The position numbers and the translations under genes are program-made. DNA of 19,211 nucleotides from an uncultured Bacilli bacterium (lineage in GTDB: Bacteria > Bacillota_I > Bacilli_A > RF39 > UBA660), in assembly GCA_910578745.1 (NCBI GenBank), contig CAJTSN010000033.1, forward strand, positions 1 to 19,211, in the 5' to 3' direction. The notes under the pieces were generated by a model. It was not told where the DNA came from and searched no databases. It saw only the letters and a program-made list of their open reading frames with translations. Of the stretch, positions 16,214 through 19,211 are shown piece after piece. Every line of letters starts with the position of its first letter. Positions within the stretch are counted from its first letter, which is position 1.

Positions 16214-16246
16214 TATGTGGTATTTGCGGATTTTTCCTCCCACATA
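16214..16246 (-). promoter_or_regulatory. L1-binding site mimic ahead of rplA
   Basis: In the minus-strand RNA, TATGTGG (16246-16240) pairs with CCACATA (16220-16214). Inside, GA faces GCAAATA and a short GGA/TCC stem (16237-16235 with 16230-16228) closes a four-A loop. The blocks GTGGGAGG and AAATACCAC are the same as in 23S rRNA helices 76-77, the L1 stalk base. The next bases are the rplA ribosome site, so bound L1 would probably block rplA translation. Confidence 0.7.
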
Positions 16247-16261
16247 GATAAGTTCTATGTT

Positions 16262-16687
16262 CTATTCAGCGATTTTAACGCCCATATCACGTGCTGTTCC
16301 CTCAACAATTTTCATTGCTGAATCGATGGTATAAGCATTTAAATCTGGCAATTTAATTTCTGCGATTTCTTTCAATTGTTCTTTGGTTAAAGTTGCAACG
16401 GTTTCGTTTGCTCCTTTTGCAGAACCCTTTCCAATCTTAGCATATTTCTTGATTAAGAATGCTGTTGGTGGAGTTTTAATTATAAAATTAAAACTTCTAT
16501 CCTCATAAATACTAATTTCAACAGGCAAAATATCTCCCATTCTATCCTTTGTTGCATCATTATATTTTGTACAAAATTCTGAAAGATTAATTCCTGTAGG
16601 TCCTAAAACTGTTCCAACTGGTGGAGCAGGTGTCGCTTTTCCTGCTGGAATTTGTATTTTTACTACTTTTGTTATTTCCTTTGCCAC
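16262..16687 (-). CDS. rplK: 50S ribosomal protein L11
   Basis: A 141-residue protein, the exact usual length, at the GTPase-associated centre; in most bacteria it is required for RelA-type sensing of uncharged tRNA. N-terminal QIPAGKATPAPPVG holds the conserved proline-rich helix (thiostrepton site), and the C-terminal half ends EGTARDMGV, typical of L11. The start is GTG at 16687: AGGAGG lies 8 bases ahead, while a GTG three codons upstream (16696) overlaps that site. It is preceded by its own promoter and a leader containing a probable L1 site. Confidence 0.97.
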   Translation of the reverse strand: MAKEITKVVKIQIPAGKATPAPPVGTVLGPTGINLSEFCTKYNDATKDRMGDILPVEISIYEDRSFNFIIKTPPTAFLIKKYAKIGKGSAKGANETVATLTKEQLKEIAEIKLPDLNAYTIDSAMKIVEGTARDMGVKIAE

Positions 16688-16718
16688 GAAAAACACCTCC
16701 TATAAAATTTTTTTCGCG

Positions 16719-16755
16719 AGTGGTTCAAATGATATCCGCATAAACATCTCCCACT
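16719..16755 (-). promoter_or_regulatory. Second L1-binding site mimic, in the rplK leader
   Basis: Minus strand AGTGG (16755-16751) pairs with CCACT (16723-16719). Inside, GA on the 5' side faces ATTTGAA on the 3' side, and GATGT (16748-16744) pairs with ATATC (16735-16731). The plan (GUGG, GA, inner stem, 7-base strand, CCAC) equals that of the site before rplA and of the 23S L1 stalk, though the sequence match is looser. An upstream AT hairpin (16781-16761) starts the leader. Confidence 0.55.
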
Positions 16756-16788
16756 TCCATCTATATAAATAAAATATATAGCTTTTTT

Positions 16789-16817
16789 ATAATAGCATAT
16801 TTTTTCTTCTTTGTAAA
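16789..16817 (-). promoter_or_regulatory. Promoter of rplK-rplA
   Basis: Minus strand TTTACA (16817-16812), 17-base spacer, TATTAT (16794-16789) with TG giving an extended -10. The -35 begins directly after the nusG stop codon. Transcripts would start about 95 bases before rplK, leaving room for the L1 leader. Confidence 0.7.
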
Positions 16818-17354
16818 CTAAACAACATCAATTTCTGTAAGTCCTAACTCAACTATGGTCTCTTGACCAAATAAATCAAGTGCAACTTCTAATTTTTGAT
16901 TTTCCATATCAATTGTTTTTACTTTACCCATCATATTTGCAAATGGACCAGAGATTACTTTTACTGCATCTCCTTCATTTAAAGAATTTCCTATTTCTAA
17001 GCGACTAATTCCCATATTTCCTAAAATTTGATCTACTTCCATAGGGGTAAGTGGAAATGGTTTTGCTCCTTTACCAGAAGAACCAATAAATCCCGTAACT
17101 CCTGGAGTATTACGAACGATAAACCATGCTTCATCTGTCATAATCATTTCTACTAGAATATAACCCGGAAACATCTTTGTTACTTTTTCTTTTTCTTTTC
17201 CATCTTTTACTTCAATTTCTTTTTGTTCTGGTACAATCACCCTAAAGATATAATCTTCCATATCCATAGAACTTGCACGCATCTCTAGCTTTTCTTTTAC
17301 TTTATTTTCATGCCCTGAGTAGGTATTAACTACATACCATTGTTTTTCTTCCAT
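16818..17354 (-). CDS. nusG: Transcription elongation factor NusG
   Basis: A 178-residue protein, normal length. The N-terminal NGN domain (from KQWYVVNTYSGHE through FPGYILVEM to NTPGVTGFIG) binds the RNA polymerase clamp; the C-terminal KOW domain (GDAVKVISGPFANMMGKV) contacts Rho or ribosomal protein S10 in characterised bacteria. The ATG at 17354 lies 1 base after the secE stop and has only a weak ribosome site (GGATGAG), so it probably depends on translational coupling with secE. It ends with TAG. Confidence 0.97.
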   Translation of the reverse strand: MEEKQWYVVNTYSGHENKVKEKLEMRASSMDMEDYIFRVIVPEQKEIEVKDGKEKEKVTKMFPGYILVEMIMTDEAWFIVRNTPGVTGFIGSSGKGAKPFPLTPMEVDQILGNMGISRLEIGNSLNEGDAVKVISGPFANMMGKVKTIDMENQKLEVALDLFGQETIVELGLTEIDVV

Positions 17355-17355
17355 A

Positions 17356-17535
17356 TTATCTCATCCATGTTTTTACGTATGAAAACGCAAAATCAAGTCC
17401 TGTAAAGAATATTCCTACAATAAACATAAAAGAAAGCGTTGCAAGTGAATAAGTAAATAATTGTTTTTTACTTGGCCATTTTATTTTCTTTGTTTCTTTT
17501 TTTACGCCAATTAAAAATAGCATCAATTTTTTCAA
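17356..17535 (-). CDS. secE: Preprotein translocase subunit SecE
   Basis: A 59-residue single-span SecE, part of the SecYEG channel. The amphipathic N-terminal helix ends with the conserved KKIKWPSKKQL (family K-x-x-W-P), followed by one membrane segment. The start is taken as TTG at 17535, with GAGGT 7 bases upstream; this gives the typical Gram-positive SecE length. An in-frame ATG at 17589 would add 18 residues without family similarity and would start almost at the transcription start site. It is followed by nusG after 1 base. No rpmG (L33) is seen upstream. Confidence 0.93.
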   Translation of the reverse strand: MKKLMLFLIGVKKETKKIKWPSKKQLFTYSLATLSFMFIVGIFFTGLDFAFSYVKTWMR

Positions 17536-17600
17536 AATATCGACCTCACTAATCCAATGCACTCCTGCATCTAAAAAACACACCCTCATGTGTTGTATTC

Positions 17601-17630
17601 ATAGTATCATAAAAGAATAGAAGGTGTCAA
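17601..17630 (-). promoter_or_regulatory. Promoter of secE-nusG
   Basis: Minus strand TTGACA (17630-17625), 18-base spacer, TACTAT (17606-17601) with TG giving an extended -10. The transcript would begin with a hairpin (AACACA 17594-17589 with TGTGTT 17582-17577) followed by six T, then a second small hairpin (ATGCA/TGCAT at 17570-17557) before the secE ribosome site. Confidence 0.75.
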
Positions 17631-17735
17631 CGAAATTTTTTAATTTTTGCGTTATTCGTTAATTATTAAATTTTCTCCATTAATCTATTTTTTATAACTC
17701 CTTATACAACAAAATGAACATAATTTTTTATAAAG

Positions 17736-17759
17736 AAAAAACTTTCTTTATGAAAGTTT
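17736..17759 (-). terminator. Intrinsic terminator of the glycine-rich protein gene
   Basis: Minus strand AAACTTTC (17759-17752) pairs with GAAAGTTT (17746-17739) across a 5-base loop, followed by a T-rich stretch. It overlaps the stop codon. Confidence 0.65.
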
Positions 17760-19211
17760 AAAATGAAATGTACTTGATTCGAACATAGCCATCCTTATCA
17801 TTTCCTGTCATATTTCCTTGTGAGCGTGGATTTGGCATTTCATCTCTTCCACTTAATAAAGACGTATTTTTAAAAATATATCCAGAATAGTGATTTGCCT
17901 GCCCTGTTGGAGCTCCTTCTTTGCTAACAGCATTGCAACCAGTATATCCAGAGATAAAAGAAGAACCGCCTCCTCCACCCTGTCCAGAGCCTCCATTTTT
18001 AGTAGCTCCTCCTGCTCCACCGCCATAGTAACCGCCTCCTCCGCCTCCTGCTCCAAGGCCATCAGAGGTCGTATCATTATTTCCACCTTTTCCAAAGCTT
18101 CCTGCATAGGCCGTTCCTATTCCATTATGATGGTTATTTCCTTTCACTCCACCAAGTATTTGGCTTCCTCCTTTTCCTTCTTGATTTACATAAGCATGTC
18201 CACTATAATAACCTCCATTATATCCAGTAAGTCCTCCCGCGTAGCTTCCCCCTCCTGCTGTATTGTATGTTGGATGTGCAACTCCTCCACCTCCTCCAGC
18301 AACCATAATGCGAGATTTTAATCCTTCTAAATTATCCCATTCTCCATGAATAAGACGAATATCTGTGGCTCCTCCTCCGGACCAACCAGACCCAGCTCCA
18401 CCATATCCACCTCCATTAAAGGATTCCTTTCGGTTATTTTTTCCCTTTTCTCCTACATAAACATAGAATGTTTCTCCTTTTTTTAAATGAATGGCTCCCT
18501 TAGTATAAGCACCTTGCCCAGAAGAAGTATCACTAGGCCCTCCTCCAGAAGCTCCCCAAAGTTCAATTTGATATGTTCCATCATAAGGAACAGTAAATGT
18601 TTCATAATTTCCTGTATAATCATAGACGATATCCTCAACATATAAAATATTCCTTTTTTTGGTATCTATCACTTGATTTGCATTATTATATAATAAATAG
18701 GTTCTTGTTCTCAAATTCCAAAGAGATATATTACTATCGTCATTCACTACAACATGATATTTATCTACATTTGACGCAGTACCTAAGACAATCTCATAGC
18801 CTGGTTCTTCAAAAGACGCTTCCCTTTGGATTGTATCTAACCCTCCATATATATAAAGCATAGCATGATCCTCAATATCATGTAAAAGTGTGATTCTTGC
18901 ATATCCATTTTCTGCATTTCCTACCATGTTTGTCTCTTCTCTTGGATTTGGCATTTCTTCTTTTCCACTCAACATAATACCATCACGGAAAGTGATATTA
19001 GAATAGTGATTTTCCTGCCCTGTTGGCTTTCCATCTTTATCTATAGCGTTGCAACCAGTATATCCAGAGATAAAAGAAGAACCTCCTCCTCCACCCTGTC
19101 CAGAGCCTCCATTTTTAGTAGCTCCTCCTGCTCCTCCGCCATAGTAACCTCCTCCGCCGCCTCCTGCTCCAAGGCCATCAGAGGTCGTATCATTATTTCC
19201 ACCTTTTCCAA
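17758..19211 (-). CDS. Glycine-rich repeat protein with ALK/LTK-type glycine-rich domain (5' end outside window)
   Basis: The reading frame is open from 19211 to the TAA at 17758: 483 residues seen, N-terminus missing. An internal ATG (18975) has no reason to be the start because the frame stays open upstream with homologous sequence. One complete glycine-rich domain is visible: beta-type opening FTVPYDGTYQIELWGASGGG, then YTKGAIHLKKGETFYVYVG, GGGATDIRLI, SRIMVAGGGGG, and a close of YYGGGAGG...GGGGGSSFISG. This order matches bacterial members of the glycine-rich domain family also found in animal ALK/LTK receptors. Each domain is followed by a GYTGC tail and an LSG..EMPNPR...NM.GN...GY.RI module. 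A second copy starts at the window edge, 1116 bases (372 codons) away. No LPXTG or membrane anchor at the C-terminus. Surface location is inferred. Confidence 0.85.
   Translation of the reverse strand, partial: GKGGNNDTTSDGLGAGGGGGGYYGGGAGGATKNGGSGQGGGGGSSFISGYTGCNAIDKDGKPTGQENHYSNITFRDGIMLSGKEEMPNPREETNMVGNAENGYARITLLHDIEDHAMLYIYGGLDTIQREASFEEPGYEIVLGTASNVDKYHVVVNDDSNISLWNLRTRTYLLYNNANQVIDTKKRNILYVEDIVYDYTGNYETFTVPYDGTYQIELWGASGGGPSDTSSGQGAYTKGAIHLKKGETFYVYVGEKGKNNRKESFNGGGYGGAGSGWSGGGATDIRLIHGEWDNLEGLKSRIMVAGGGGGVAHPTYNTAGGGSYAGGLTGYNGGYYSGHAYVNQEGKGGSQILGGVKGNNHHNGIGTAYAGSFGKGGNNDTTSDGLGAGGGGGGYYGGGAGGATKNGGSGQGGGGGSSFISGYTGCNAVSKEGAPTGQANHYSGYIFKNTSLLSGRDEMPNPRSQGNMTGNDKDGYVRIKYISF

Noticed and set aside
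17536..17589. Eighteen-codon N-terminal extension of SecE
   Set aside because: It would start almost at the predicted transcription start, has no SecE similarity, and GAGGT points to the TTG at 17535.
17853..18321. Overlapping ORFs within the glycine-rich gene on both strands
   Set aside because: Glycine codons (GGN) leave other frames open; these are shadows of the repeat protein.
17941..19211. CRISPR-like or satellite repeat
   Set aside because: The repetition is a protein-coding 1116-bp unit plus glycine-codon runs, not short repeats with unique spacers.

Overview
The window is AT-rich bacterial DNA using the standard code: Trp is TGG throughout, there is no in-frame TGA inside the long conserved genes, and stops are mostly TAA with a few TAG and one TGA. 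Gene content and order (secE-nusG-rplK-rplA-rplJ-rplL-rpoB-rpoC, an RNase J homologue, queH, a class III Flp-type pilin) and strong TTGACA/TATAAT promoters with GGAGG ribosome sites point to a low-GC Bacillota, probably an uncultured member of class Bacilli near the Erysipelotrichia/RF39/Mollicutes side. That placement is inference. An Asn at the RpoB position equivalent to E. coli His526, reported in naturally rifampicin-insensitive mollicutes, fits it.

Layout, left to right. Nearly everything is on the minus strand; the one clear plus-strand gene is the DUF192 gene. 1-36: a nine-C (nine-G on minus) tract beside a consensus -35, reading out of the window. 117-718: a small Flp-type pilin and a divergent DUF192 gene that share an overlapping promoter region. 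738-3102: trpS-queH-SIMPL operon behind its own promoter. 3175-3618: a decayed GNAT acetyltransferase. 3998-5581: an RNase J paralogue that has lost several metal-binding residues. 5844-6620: a membrane-anchored, six-cysteine protein of unknown function. 6877-17535: the transcription/translation cluster. 17758-19211: a glycine-rich repeat protein (ALK/LTK-type glycine-rich domain), cut by the window end.

The large cluster reads as four two-gene modules, each with its own near-consensus promoter: secE-nusG, rplK-rplA, rplJ-rplL and rpoB-rpoC. There is no clear intrinsic terminator between modules, so readthrough is likely. Three RNA control points are visible: two hairpins that copy the 23S rRNA binding site of L1 (before rplK and just ahead of the rplA ribosome site), and an L10 leader before rplJ with an intrinsic terminator whose 5' arm can pair with the leader. 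A stable two-tier hairpin lies between rplL and rpoB.

The observations most worth a second look are the paired L1-site mimics, the metal-ligand-poor RNase J, the recently homogenised 1116-bp repeat in the glycine-rich gene, and the possible poly-G phase-variable promoter at the left edge. No CRISPR array, tRNA, rRNA or transposase was seen.
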